A DNA stretch of 64,000 bases from assembly GCF_032917945.1 (NCBI RefSeq), contig NZ_CP136624.1, positions 3,100,001 through 3,164,000 of the forward strand, read 5' to 3'. Positions within the stretch are counted from its first letter, which is position 1; every line of letters begins with the position of its first letter. The translations under genes and the position numbers were made by a program. The DNA is from Bradyrhizobium sp. sBnM-33. Lineage in GTDB: Bacteria; Pseudomonadota; Alphaproteobacteria; Rhizobiales; Xanthobacteraceae. The notes under the pieces were generated by a model. It did no database searches. It saw nothing but the letters and a program-made list of their open reading frames with translations, and had not been told where the DNA came from. Of the stretch, positions 8,149-17,431 are shown one piece after another.

Positions 8149-8373
8149 TTGAGCAGTGTTTGCGCGGAGAGCAGGCCGCATCGACGACCTGGCCCGCCAA
8201 AGTCCGGAGCCTTTGCCGTCGCGGCAAGCGCGCTCGCGCTTGTGCGCACCTGGCGGAAGCGCAGCCGCACACGGCATCAATTGGCCGCGATGAGCGGGCG
8301 CGAGTTGCAGGATATCGGCACGTGCTGGGCGGAAGTTGCCAATGAGGTGGCCAAGCCGTTCTGGCAAAGATGA
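8149..8373 (+). CDS. DUF1127-family small protein
   Basis: A frame ending at 8373 encodes a 74-residue arginine-rich peptide whose last 35 residues (RTRHQLAAMSGRELQDIG, then EVAKPFW) match the DUF1127 C-terminal motif. DUF1127 proteins are short, often stress-regulated or RNA-binding, and some affect phosphate and carbon metabolism. The only upstream start codon in frame after the preceding gene's stop is TTG at 8149, with no clear ribosome site; an internal ATG would remove most of the protein. It lies directly behind the NTF2-like gene and ends before a strong hairpin. Confidence 0.6.
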   Translation: MSSVCAESRPHRRPGPPKSGAFAVAASALALVRTWRKRSRTRHQLAAMSGRELQDIGTCWAEVANEVAKPFWQR

Positions 8374-8384
8374 AGACCGAAACG

Positions 8385-8412
8385 AAAACGGCGCCCTTGT
8401 GGGCGCCGTTTT
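8385..8412. terminator. Bidirectional intrinsic terminator
   Basis: A perfect 12-bp stem (AAAACGGCGCCC, loop TTGT, GGGCGCCGTTTT) lies between the convergent DUF1127 and GST genes. The A run on one side and T run on the other let it serve both strands. Confidence 0.9.
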
Positions 8413-8427
8413 GCCGGATGAGTCTGA

Positions 8428-9114
8428 TCAGGCGGCCTTGACCGCCATGTGCTTGAACATGTTGCTGCGGGCCTCGTCGTCCATCTCGGCCTTGAACTTG
8501 AAGTTATCCTTCAGCGCGATCGCCTTGGCCGCCGCAGGCCGGGCGATGATCTCGTCGACCAGCCGCTTGACGTTGGGATACTTTGCGACCGCATCCTCGC
8601 CCATCACGAAGGGCATCATGCGGGCCCAGCCCCAGACGTCCATGTCGACGATGGTATAGGTGTCGCCGACCATGTAGCGGCGGTTGGCCAGATGATCGTT
8701 GAGAATGCCGAAGTGCCGCTGCGCCTCGAACTGGTACCGGTTATGGGCGTAGTCGATCTTCTCCGGCGCAAAGTGCTTGAAGTGGACGGCTTGGCCGGAA
8801 TACGGGCCGACGCCCGTGGCGACGAACATCAGCCATGACAGCAATTCGCCACGGTTGGCCGGCGTATTCGCGGGGAGAAACTTGCCGGTCTTTTCCGCCA
8901 GATAAAGCAGGATGGCGTTGCTGTCGAACACCTTGACGCCGTCGTCGTCGATCGCGGGCACCTTGGCGTTCGGATTGATGGCGAGATATTCCGGCTTGAA
9001 CTGGTCGCCCTTGCGGGTGTCGACGGCGATCGGCTGGTAGGCGAGGCCGGCTTCCTCCAGGAAGAGGGCGACCTTGGTCGGGTTGGGCGATCCGTTGAAG
9101 TAGAATTTGAGCAT
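8428..9114 (-). CDS. Glutathione S-transferase family protein
   Basis: A 228-residue GST. The N-terminal thioredoxin fold starts MLKFYFNGSPNPTKVALFLEE, resembling the Ure2p/Nu-type bacterial GSTs that use Asn/Thr rather than Cys. NPNAKVPAI supplies the cis-proline and D-S-N-A-I-L binds glutathione. The C-terminal domain contains YMVGDTYTIVDMDVWGW, the family's N-capping region. It probably acts in detoxification or disulfide-bond reduction. It ends against the shared terminator at 8385-8412 and has no co-transcribed partner. Confidence 0.9.
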   Translation of the reverse strand: MLKFYFNGSPNPTKVALFLEEAGLAYQPIAVDTRKGDQFKPEYLAINPNAKVPAIDDDGVKVFDSNAILLYLAEKTGKFLPANTPANRGELLSWLMFVATGVGPYSGQAVHFKHFAPEKIDYAHNRYQFEAQRHFGILNDHLANRRYMVGDTYTIVDMDVWGWARMMPFVMGEDAVAKYPNVKRLVDEIIARPAAAKAIALKDNFKFKAEMDDEARSNMFKHMAVKAA

Positions 9115-9259
9115 TTAAAATTTTCCTCCATTGCTTCTTGCCAGGACAATTTATTGCGGCACGCGGCGGCATCGCTGCCGGGCGGCACGTCCATGCTCAA
9201 TTTTTGCGGGGTGCGCAAGCGACGAATTCGTGAGAGGCAGCCTCACGAAAAACCGGGCC

Positions 9260-9586
9260 TTACGATACGATCAGGCCGCCTATGCCGGCGACCGCAAGGG
9301 CGGCACCGGAAGCAATCATCACCAACGCAAAGCGAATTTCCGAACGCAGCGCCGTTCGTTGCCCTGTGCGCTCCGATCCTCGCGCATAGCCGTGCACGAT
9401 GATTTGCTCACTGAAGGTGCCGCTGGCGTCAAGAATGTCGGTCAAGCCAGCGCTGGCGACCAGGATGCCGAGGATGATCAGTCCGGCGGGGCCTAGCAAA
9501 CTCAACAGCAGTATTGGAAACAAGCCGATCAGGAAGATCGGCAGAAGTGGCAGCACGATGAACGACTCGGAGCCTCGCGTGCGCAT
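9260..9586 (-). CDS. Small membrane protein of unknown function
   Basis: A 108-residue protein that I do not recognise. Residues 9-47 form one long or two short hydrophobic segments (FIVLPLLPIFLIGLFPILLL and the following GPAGLIILGILVASAGL). A hydrophilic middle of about 35 residues is followed by a C-terminal segment FALVMIASGAALAVAGIGG. The hydrophobic pattern makes a real inner-membrane protein more likely than a chance frame. No functional motif is visible. Confidence 0.55.
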   Translation of the reverse strand: MRTRGSESFIVLPLLPIFLIGLFPILLLSLLGPAGLIILGILVASAGLTDILDASGTFSEQIIVHGYARGSERTGQRTALRSEIRFALVMIASGAALAVAGIGGLIVS

Positions 9587-9975
9587 GGGAGCAATCTCTT
9601 GTGGTCAAATGAACATTAGCACTTACCGGTCAAATAGGAGCGAAAAGGTGCGTTGCCACCGGCGTACATGGCACGGCTGCCATGCCGCCGGATCACGGAA
9701 GCTGCACAGGGGGCGGGCGGAAGTGCATTTCGCGGCATGGCCGCCGTGGCAGCATCGGTGGCCATGTGCACGCCGGAGTGCGTTATCAGGCTCGTCGCGG
9801 CGGGGAAAGAGTTGTCCCGCCGCCATCCCGGAGCGGATTTCGGCTTCCCTGCGCCGCCATTCGATATTTCGATCCCGGCCAAACTTCTATTCAGGTTGTC
9901 ATAATCGGGGGGCAAGGAAGTAATCTTTTTTCAATCCCTCCTGGGGTCTATAAGGGTATGCAACCTGGAGGCGAT
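9587..9975. other. Intergenic stretch with a copy of the ccrM 3' end
   Basis: No gene can be supported here; short frames on both strands have no family character. It contains a 29-bp exact copy (9816-9844) of the last codons of ccrM and, at its right end, the GGAGG of the EF-hand gene. On the minus strand the ccrM reading frame remains open through this copy to about 9623, adding residues unlike anything recognised. Confidence 0.5.
9816..9844. repeat. 29-bp direct repeat, left copy (ccrM 3'-end sequence)
   Basis: Identical to 11762-11790. The pair brackets the EF-hand gene at a distance of 1946 bp. In the right copy these bases are the last codons of ccrM before its stop; here they are not part of any recognised gene. 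Confidence 0.9.
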
Positions 9976-11742
9976 ATGCCCTTCTTCGAATGCTCCGTGT
10001 CGCTTGCCTGTCGTGCAGGCGTTGTTGCGTTTCTAATGTTGCTGGGCGGCTCCAATGCGGTCCTGTCACAGCAATCCGCGCCGCAGCAATACATTGTGCC
10101 GCCCGGAGAGCAGTTACTGCTCTCGCGCCTGCCGAGCGGGTCGGAGTTTGGCCCCTATCTCTACGAACTGCGCGCCCATTTCTTCCACCTCGACGCCGAT
10201 ACCGACGGCAAGCTGACGCAGCGTGACATCGATCTTCATACATTGATGGAAGCGATCCAGGCCCGGACAATAGCGTTGAACTCCATCATGCGTCTGGATC
10301 TCGATGGTGACGGCGCGGTGACCGAAGACGAAATCCGTCGGACGACGAGGTACGACCGGAGGGGGCAAGTTGCTCTCGCCGCGTCGAACTCAGCAGGAAA
10401 AAAGCAGGCAGCCGACGCGGAGGAGCAGATCGAAAACTACATACGATCGGTCATGGCGCTGGATACCGACAAAGACGGGAAGGTAAGCTTTTCGGAAGCC
10501 GGCATGTACGGCGAGCCCAGCAGGCGGCGCGCAGCCGGACAAGGCGGCCTTTCTGCTCTCGTTCGTCAAGCCATGACGCTGGCCACTCAGCCTCCGTACG
10601 AACTCACACTTGTCGATTATCAGGCGGCAGGCGAGGCGCTATTTCGCAAGATCGACTCCGACAATGACTTCAAGATTTCGCAGCAGGAACTGACCGGTTA
10701 TCGTCGCAAGCCGGAACCGCCTGACGCTGCGGTGCGCGACGCCGCAGCGGAGGCCGCGAAAAATCGCCTCGCCGAGCAAGCCGAAATCGCGCGAAAAAAG
10801 CAGGAAGCTGTTGAGGCCGAGCGGTCGGCGTGCGCCATGCCGAAGGCCTCCGACAAGGCGAGGGTCGTTCTGTTCAGCGGCTATCAAACCGAGGCGCTGT
10901 CGAGCGTGACGCTGGGATCGCAGGATGTCGTCGTCCACGCCGGGCGCGTCGTCGTCGAGCCCGGACCTGAGCCGCTTTACATCGTCATCTCGACCTACAG
11001 CGCAACGATTTGGCAAATCAGCGGGGCGACTGAAAGAATCGAGCGAATAGTGTTGAGTAGCTCGCGGACCGGTCCCAAGGGAGCGAACGCGCAACGGCTA
11101 TCGCTGGTCGGCGCGACCGGCATCGCGCCGGAACGGGTCGTCTTCTTCTCCCGATCCGATTGCCTGGGCTATTTTTATGAAAGCCCTTCGAGTTCGTCGA
11201 TCCAGACGGTTGCTACAGTCCGTAACGCAACAGGCAAAGAGCCGGAGGTCGTGGCCTCGAAGTATTCCGTCAGCAGCTTTGCCGTGCCATCCGGAAAAAT
11301 CGAGACGGTGCGGGCACAGGGGCAGCCGCTCGTCATCGAGAAAAGTCAGGGAACGCTCAAAATCGTTGGCAATAGCAGCGACGTGATCGTTCAGGCCGGA
11401 CCAAGCCGGGCGCGTGATGAAATGTATCGGTTTTTCCCGGGTGGAGTGATCGATATCGATCCGAAAACAGTCGTCGCCAGCGTGCCGCCCGCGGCCTATG
11501 AAGTACTTCCCTCACAAGCCGGGCTTGTTCAACTGCTTTCTACAGGTGCGGTGACCCAGAACCGCATGGAAGAATACATTGTTCGGCAGAAGATCCGGTT
11601 TCCGCCAGGGCTTGCCGGCGCGCATTCGGTGACGTTCCTCATCATGAAGGGAACGCCATATCCCGACGGCGATCCGGCGCACTCATGTGTAATCATGGAA
11701 GAGACAGGCGAACGCAAGGGAGCGGCCTGCCGAAGTCGATAG
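9976..11742 (+). CDS. Secreted EF-hand calcium-binding protein
   Basis: A 588-residue exported protein. An N-terminal signal peptide (hydrophobic core AGVVAFLMLLGGSNAVLS) ends near residue 30. Four EF-hand loops follow: D73-x-D-x-D-G (DADTDGKLTQRD), D108 (DLDGDGAVTEDE), D163 (DTDKDGKVSFSE), and a degenerate one at D227 (DSDNDFKISQQE, with Phe where glycine is usual). Residues about 250-285 are a charged Ala/Glu/Lys coiled-coil-like segment. The last 300 residues are beta-rich and not recognised. The ATG at 9976 has GGAGG; an upstream in-frame ATG at 9958 is possible. It probably binds calcium in the periplasm. The gene lies between direct repeats of the ccrM end, which suggests it arrived as a unit. 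Confidence 0.82.
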   Translation: MPFFECSVSLACRAGVVAFLMLLGGSNAVLSQQSAPQQYIVPPGEQLLLSRLPSGSEFGPYLYELRAHFFHLDADTDGKLTQRDIDLHTLMEAIQARTIALNSIMRLDLDGDGAVTEDEIRRTTRYDRRGQVALAASNSAGKKQAADAEEQIENYIRSVMALDTDKDGKVSFSEAGMYGEPSRRRAAGQGGLSALVRQAMTLATQPPYELTLVDYQAAGEALFRKIDSDNDFKISQQELTGYRRKPEPPDAAVRDAAAEAAKNRLAEQAEIARKKQEAVEAERSACAMPKASDKARVVLFSGYQTEALSSVTLGSQDVVVHAGRVVVEPGPEPLYIVISTYSATIWQISGATERIERIVLSSSRTGPKGANAQRLSLVGATGIAPERVVFFSRSDCLGYFYESPSSSSIQTVATVRNATGKEPEVVASKYSVSSFAVPSGKIETVRAQGQPLVIEKSQGTLKIVGNSSDVIVQAGPSRARDEMYRFFPGGVIDIDPKTVVASVPPAAYEVLPSQAGLVQLLSTGAVTQNRMEEYIVRQKIRFPPGLAGAHSVTFLIMKGTPYPDGDPAHSCVIMEETGERKGAACRSR

Positions 11743-11757
11743 CTGCCTCAACAGCGA

Positions 11758-12910
<1,153 letters not shown>

Positions 12911-13166
12911 AGGCGACGCTGTCGGCGACGCGGGACTAAACAACCGACTGGCGATACATTGACCGGGCAAAGTAAAAATCGACTTAACCAGGAAAGTTAT
13001 CGACGCAGAATGCGAAGAGATCATCGGCGAGATGCCATCAGAGATTGCGGCGGCTTGCGCACTAGGCAATTTTTGCCGGGCGGGTTATTGATTAATGGAA
13101 TGGAAATTTTACGTGATTGCCGCGTTGGATATTCGCGCCAACAGCCGGGGATGAGGAAATAGCGCC

Positions 13167-14099
13167 ATGCGTTACGATGATTTCCGCCGCAGCGACGAGA
13201 TCGAGGACCGTCGCGACGGTGGCGGCGGAACGGGTGGCGGCGGCGGCTTTGGCCTGCCGATGGGCGGCGGCGGGCTCGGCATCGGCACCATCATCGTGCT
13301 CGGCCTTGTCGGCTATGCCTTCGGCATCGATCCGCGCATTCTGATCGGCGGCGCCGAAATCCTTACAGGTGGCGGGCAGGCGCCGACCTACCAGACCGAT
13401 CGCAGGTCGGGTCCGGCCAAGACCGGCGCGCCGAAGGACGAAGTCGGCAGCATGATCGCCGGCATTCTCGGCGAGATCGACGACCGCTGGAGCGAGATCT
13501 TCCAGGCCAGCGGCCAGAATTATACCGGGCCGCGCATCGTGCTGTTTCGCAACGCCACCAATGGCGGCCGCTGCGGCATGGCGCAGTCGGCTATGGGACC
13601 ATTCTACTGCCCGCCGGACAAACAGATCTTCCTCGACACCAGTTTCTTCCGCGAAGTCGAAACCCGTTTCCGCGGCTGTTCGGGCAGCGCCTGCAAATTC
13701 ACGGCCGCCTACATCATCGCGCATGAGGCGGGACATCACATCCAGAACCTGCTCGGCATCCTGCCGCGCGTGCAGCGGCTGCAGCAGCAGGCCGGCAGTA
13801 AGGCGGAAGCCAATGCACTACAGGTGAAGGTCGAGCTGCAGGCGGATTGTCTTTCCGGCGTCTGGGTCAACCGGGAGGAGAAGAAGCGTCCAGGCTTCAT
13901 CGAACCCGGCGATATCGACGCGGCGTTGAGGACGGCAACCGCGATCGGCGACGACACGCTACAGCGGCAGTCAACGGGCAGGGTGGTGCCCGACAGCTTC
14001 ACCCACGGATCGGCTGCGCAGCGCAAGCAATGGTTCATGACCGGCTATCAGCAGGGCACGGTGCAGGCCTGCAACACGTTTGCGGCGGGGGCGTTGTGA
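13167..14099 (+). CDS. YpfJ-family neutral zinc metallopeptidase
   Basis: A 310-residue membrane-anchored metalloprotease. A glycine-rich N-terminus leads to one transmembrane segment (LGIGTIIVLGLVGYAFGI). The catalytic domain has a paired-cysteine region (GRCGMAQSAMGPFYCPPD) and the zinc site H-E-A-G-H-H with a downstream E-L-Q-A-D-C, which supplies the third ligand. The C-terminal part has the HGSAAQRKQWFMTGY motif of the YpfJ/zincin-like family. Its substrate is unknown. The gene is monocistronic, divergent from ccrM. Confidence 0.9.
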   Translation: MRYDDFRRSDEIEDRRDGGGGTGGGGGFGLPMGGGGLGIGTIIVLGLVGYAFGIDPRILIGGAEILTGGGQAPTYQTDRRSGPAKTGAPKDEVGSMIAGILGEIDDRWSEIFQASGQNYTGPRIVLFRNATNGGRCGMAQSAMGPFYCPPDKQIFLDTSFFREVETRFRGCSGSACKFTAAYIIAHEAGHHIQNLLGILPRVQRLQQQAGSKAEANALQVKVELQADCLSGVWVNREEKKRPGFIEPGDIDAALRTATAIGDDTLQRQSTGRVVPDSFTHGSAAQRKQWFMTGYQQGTVQACNTFAAGAL

Positions 14100-14108
14100 C
14101 CGGGTCGT

Positions 14109-14262
14109 GCCCCGGATGCTGCGCAGCATAAGCGCGTTCACGCGTCTTAGACGCGCTATGGTGATGCGCTGCTGATCCGGGGGCCATGTTGCGCGACGCT
14201 TCTTTGAGTATAGGTCCCGGCTCTGCGGAGCGCTGCACCGCGTCCGGGACACGAGGGATCCA
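14109..14262. repeat. Intergenic repeat, CCCCGGATGCTGCGCAGC family (copy 1)
   Basis: A composite palindromic element beginning with CCCCGGATGCTGCGCAGC and ending with CGCGTCCGGGACACGAG. Similar elements are at 21608-21738 (same orientation) and 48163-48355 (opposite orientation). It separates the metallopeptidase from moaB. Confidence 0.8.
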
Positions 14263-14267
14263 GTGAA

Positions 14268-14831
14268 ATGTCCTCCATCGACGAAACAAAACAATTCGTG
14301 CCGCTCAACATCGCCGTGCTGACGGTCTCGGACACCCGCTCGCTGGCCGACGACAAATCCGGCGCGACGCTGGCGGACCGGCTGACAGCGGCGGGCCATC
14401 ATCTCGCCGCGCGCGAGATCATCGTCGACGACGTCGATGCGATCCGCATCATCATCAAGCGCTGGATCGCCGATCCCAATGTCGATGCGATTATCACCAC
14501 TGGCGGCACCGGTTTCACCGGCCGTGACGTGACGCCGGAGGCGATCGAGCCGCTATTCGAGAAGCGGATGGATGGTTTTTCCATCGCCTTCCATATGCTG
14601 AGCCATGCCAAGATCGGCACCTCGACAGTGCAGAGCCGCGCCACTGCCGGCGTTGCGGGGGCGACCTTCATCTTCTGCCTGCCGGGATCGCCGGGCGCCT
14701 GCCGCGATGCATGGGACGGCATCCTCGCCGCCCAGCTCGATTACCGCACGCGCCCCTGCAATTTCGTCGAGATCATGCCGCGGCTGGATGAGCACCTGCG
14801 GCGGCCTAAAGCCAAAGGCGCCTCGGCGTAA
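14268..14831 (+). CDS. moaB: Molybdenum cofactor biosynthesis protein MoaB
   Basis: A 187-residue MoaB/MogA-fold protein that adenylates molybdopterin during molybdenum cofactor synthesis. It carries VLTVSDTRSLADDKSG near residue 20 and the molybdopterin-binding motif ITTGGTGFTGRDVTPEA at about 75. The CLPGSPGACRDAW element is the C-terminal loop of the family. Length agrees with proteobacterial MoaB. It is not next to other moa genes here. The repeat at 14109-14262 ends only a few bases upstream of its ATG. Confidence 0.94.
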   Translation: MSSIDETKQFVPLNIAVLTVSDTRSLADDKSGATLADRLTAAGHHLAAREIIVDDVDAIRIIIKRWIADPNVDAIITTGGTGFTGRDVTPEAIEPLFEKRMDGFSIAFHMLSHAKIGTSTVQSRATAGVAGATFIFCLPGSPGACRDAWDGILAAQLDYRTRPCNFVEIMPRLDEHLRRPKAKGASA

Positions 14832-14834
14832 AAT

Positions 14835-14946
14835 GCACCCTCATTCCGGGGCGATGCGAAGCATCGAAACCCGGAATCTCGAGTACTCAGGTGCACAATT
14901 GCGCACCGTAGTTCGGCTCTTCGAGCCGCCCCGGGATGACGACCTT
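14835..14946. repeat. Intergenic palindromic repeat, ATTCCGGG hairpins
   Basis: ATTCCGGGGCG pairs with CCCGGAAT around a GATGCGAAGCATC hairpin, and a second stem ends in CCGCCCCGGGATGACG. It lies between convergent moaB and the MarR-GNAT gene and probably forms transcript-end structure. Confidence 0.6.
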
Positions 14947-14948
14947 TG

Positions 14949-15872
14949 TTATAACTCCAATTCCCAGGTTTCGCCGACGAGATCGACGCCAAAGCTGTGG
15001 TGCGGCTCTTCCTTGACGCGACGGAAGCCTGCGGCCTGATAGATGCCGCGCGCGGCGACAAGGATGCTTTGGGTCCACAGCGTCATTTTCTTGTAGCCCT
15101 TCTCGCGGGCCGAGCGGACGCATTGCTCGACGAGTGCGCGGCCGACGCCGAGCCCGCGCGCTTTTTTCTCCACTAGCAACAGCCGCAGCTTTGCGACGTC
15201 ATCACTGCCCTTCACCAGAAAGATCGAGCCGACCGGTTCGCCGCCTGTTTCCGCAATCCAGCAATGCTCGCGCGAAGCGTCATAGTTCTTGATGAACTGC
15301 GCGCAGATCTCGGCGACCAGTGCCTCGTAGCTGATGTCCCAGCCATACTCCTCGGCATAGGCCTTTGCCTGGCTCGAGATCACCCAGCCGATGTCGCCGG
15401 GCCGATGGCTGCGCAAGAGAAAAGCGGCTGGCTTCTCCGTGGGCCCTTCCAGTGCCCGCTCGATCGTCTTCATCGCCTGCACGACAGCGGCGCGCTGACC
15501 GTCTTCGAGCGAAGCGAGCAGGCTTCCGACCTCCTCACGCGAGCGGCGCTCGAGCTCGGCAGAGGCGGCGCGGCCTTTGGCGGTCAGCGAGAGTTCGTTG
15601 ACGCGGCCGTCATTCTTTGACGGCTTTCGCGTCACGATCTGGCGGCGCTGCAGCGCCTGCAAGGTCCGGCTCAGGAAGCCGGGATCGAGGCCGAGGTCGC
15701 GGGTGAGGTCGGTGGCGGTGCAGGTCGGGCGATGCGCGATCTCGTAGATGATACGCGCTTCCTGCAGCGTGAAGGGGCTGTGCAAGAGCTTCGGCTCGAT
15801 CAGGCCGAGCTTGCGGGTGTAGAAGCGGTTGAAGGCGCGAACCGCCTGGACCTGATCGCCGGATTGAGACAT
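14949..15872 (-). CDS. MarR-type regulator fused to a GNAT acetyltransferase
   Basis: A 307-residue two-domain protein. Residues 1-140 are a MarR winged helix (CTATDLTRDLGLDPGFLSRTLQALQRRQIVTR, then the wing NDGRVNELSLTAKG). Residues 150-307 are a GNAT domain with the acetyl-CoA loop KARGLGVGRALVEQCVRSAREKG and the GFRRVKEEPHHSFG C-terminus. Fusions of this type are widespread in rhizobia; the ligand and acetylation target are unknown. A perfect 34-bp palindrome starts 16 bp upstream of the ATG and is the likely operator. Confidence 0.92.
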   Translation of the reverse strand: MSQSGDQVQAVRAFNRFYTRKLGLIEPKLLHSPFTLQEARIIYEIAHRPTCTATDLTRDLGLDPGFLSRTLQALQRRQIVTRKPSKNDGRVNELSLTAKGRAASAELERRSREEVGSLLASLEDGQRAAVVQAMKTIERALEGPTEKPAAFLLRSHRPGDIGWVISSQAKAYAEEYGWDISYEALVAEICAQFIKNYDASREHCWIAETGGEPVGSIFLVKGSDDVAKLRLLLVEKKARGLGVGRALVEQCVRSAREKGYKKMTLWTQSILVAARGIYQAAGFRRVKEEPHHSFGVDLVGETWELEL

Positions 15873-15887
15873 CGCACACCTCTATAA

Positions 15888-15921
15888 TTGCCATAGTCAA
15901 ATAATTATTTGACTATGGCAA
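15888..15921. promoter_or_regulatory. Perfect 34-bp palindrome, probable MarR operator
   Basis: The 17-base arm TTGCCATAGTCAAATAA is followed directly by its exact reverse complement. The inner ATAGTCAAATAATTATTTGACTAT has the spacing and AT-rich core of MarR-family operators. Its position just upstream of the MarR-GNAT start indicates autorepression. Confidence 0.85.
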
Positions 15922-16094
15922 GTATATTTTGTGCTGCGAAAGACGGTTGCGAGTGGGGTAAGGGGCCGTGACGGCGGGACATTCTTCTTGTGCCCCGACA
16001 CAAGCCGCGCGCGTCGCGATCGATGCTACTTTGCATGGGGTTGTTTTCGCGATTTTGGCTGTGGGCGCTGCGATCTACCGCCGTACTGCCGAAG

Positions 16095-16667
16095 CTATGC
16101 GACGACGATAATCCGGCTGCGCAACTGGGTGCGCGCCGAGCGACCGAGTTGGCGCAGCAATCGCGTCTCTGAGCGGCGGGCATCCGGCCGGTAGCCGCCA
16201 AGCCGCTCATAATGATCGCGGGCGATCAGGAGCCCCTGTTCCGCCGATGGCCCGGCGATCATGCGGGCGACGAATTTGAAGCCGTCGCGCAGTCGCGTGT
16301 CAGCATAGGGCGAGCGGGCATAGCGAAACACTCCGGCGCGCGGCCGGCCGCTGCTCGATACGTTTTGGATGAACTGCGTGGTCTCGTCGATCCAGCCGCT
16401 GTCGAGCACCGCGCCGGCGTGCAGGAACATCAGCCATGGCGAGCGCGCCGCCCGCGCGCCGGCGGCCAATGCCGCGGCGCGTGTTCCCTCAAACCTGAGA
16501 AAGCGACAGCCGGCCACGTCGGCCACCCGTTCGATCACGCCGTTACCGGTTCCGTCTACCAACAGCACTTCGCGGATGACGCCGGCTGCGGCTCCCGGCA
16601 CCAGCGCTGCCAGCGTGGCAACGGCGGGTTGTTCTATTCCCTCGGTCGGGATGATAACGCTCAACAT
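16095..16667 (-). CDS. Small GT2-family glycosyltransferase
   Basis: A 190-residue GT-A-fold enzyme. The N-terminus SVIIPTEG replaces the usual SVIIPTLN. A D-G-T-G turn follows the second strand, G-T-R-A-A-A-L-A-A-G-A marks the nucleotide-sugar loop, and L-M-F-L-H-A-G-A-V-L is the position of the metal-binding DxD, here without a clear DxD. The length is near that of the rSAM/selenodomain-associated GT2 group. Missing DxD and the shortened N-terminal motif make activity uncertain. It stands alone between two poorly coding regions. Confidence 0.78.
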   Translation of the reverse strand: MLSVIIPTEGIEQPAVATLAALVPGAAAGVIREVLLVDGTGNGVIERVADVAGCRFLRFEGTRAAALAAGARAARSPWLMFLHAGAVLDSGWIDETTQFIQNVSSSGRPRAGVFRYARSPYADTRLRDGFKFVARMIAGPSAEQGLLIARDHYERLGGYRPDARRSETRLLRQLGRSARTQLRSRIIVVA

Positions 16668-16818
16668 GGATGAGACTTCGCTGGCTCAAACGGTGAAAAA
16701 CGCCGCTTGTTACCACCTTGTCACATTCAAATCAGCCATCCTGCTGCAGTTTTTTGCGGCAAGCCCATCGCAGACGGCCCCTGCCAGCGTCCTCCCCGCT
16801 TTTCTGCGCGGCCTCAGC

Positions 16819-17037
16819 TTCAGACCACCCGAAGGTTGGCGTTGTCGATGCAACTGCTGGCGAAGCGCTGACGGCCCGGCGGCCCTCCTCGTAAGTGGCA
16901 CAATTGCAGGCAAGTCCCTCGCTTTTGCCATAGGTGTTTGAGCGCAAACGGCCGCGCTGGCGCCGGCGCTGCCCGGCACGATGCCGGCCGCGACTAATGC
17001 GCCAGTTAGCGGCGCTGCAGGGGCGAAACGGCGCCTC
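16819..17037 (-). pseudogene. Broken DUF3551 gene (two frameshifts)
   Basis: On the minus strand, pieces of a DUF3551 protein appear in three successive frames. The first is a hydrophobic export-signal-like segment ending A-A-V-C-A-Q. The second is TYGKSEGLACNCATYEEGRR. The third is FASSCIDNANLR with a stop at 16819. They align in order with the intact neighbour at 17050-17313 (VCSR-TYGTNDGLRC ... GSCLENPR). No complete frame or start exists, so it is a decayed tandem copy. Confidence 0.65.
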
Positions 17038-17049
17038 CGCCCCGTGACT

Positions 17050-17313
17050 TTAGTTGGATAGCGGTTTTCGCCTTGAACGCGATGCTCCAGAACTCTGGCT
17101 CGCTCGAGGATTCTCGAGGCAGCTTCCCGTCATGCCGCTGACATGGGCGCGGCACTGTTGGAAATTCTGGAAATCGCAACGCAGCCCGTCATTCGTCCCA
17201 TAAGTCCGGGAGCAAACTGGCCAATTGGCATCAGCATGGCTTGGCAGCGTGCCCGCGAAGGTGAATGATGCTGCAAGCGACATGGTCGCGGCAGCCAAAG
17301 TGAGCAGACGCAT
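17050..17313 (-). CDS. DUF3551 secreted cysteine-rich protein
   Basis: An 87-residue protein with a signal peptide (LLTLAAATMSLAASFTFAG) and a mature part with the DUF3551 layout W-P-V-C-x(10)-L-R-C-D-F-x-x-x-x-Q-C-x-x-x-V-S-G-x-x-G-S-C-x-x-N-P. The four cysteines probably form two disulfides in the periplasm. DUF3551 is common and multi-copy in Bradyrhizobium; its function is unknown. GGGAGGG precedes the ATG at 17313. A broken copy lies directly downstream. It is divergent from the radical SAM gene and shares the region containing the SOS box. Confidence 0.85.
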   Translation of the reverse strand: MRLLTLAAATMSLAASFTFAGTLPSHADANWPVCSRTYGTNDGLRCDFQNFQQCRAHVSGMTGSCLENPRASQSSGASRSRRKPLSN

Positions 17314-17393
17314 CTGCACCCTCCCTGGGTTTGTACTCTTCGAGTTACGAGGGCGGTCTGCTGCCGTTACCCCCGGCACACGCAAAAATGTAC

Positions 17394-17408
17394 GTTCTTG
17401 ATTTGTTC
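17394..17408 (+). promoter_or_regulatory. LexA (SOS) box, GTTC-N7-GTTC
   Basis: GTTCTTGATTTGTTC matches the direct-repeat LexA operator used by alphaproteobacteria (GTTC, seven bases, GTTC). It ends 23 bp upstream of the radical SAM ATG at 17432, a position suited to repression of that gene. It is also 81 bp upstream of the divergent DUF3551 start. Confidence 0.8.
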
Positions 17409-17431
17409 TCAATGTGTGCTATGTTCGCTTC

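Noticed and set aside
9616..9915. Minus-strand frame between the small membrane protein and EF-hand genes
   Set aside because: No family pattern, no ribosome site, and it contains the duplicated ccrM tail in a different frame.
12984..13000. Possible CtrA site (TTAA-N7-TTAA) before ccrM
   Set aside because: Only one TTAA half-site is present at the needed position; the second half does not match.
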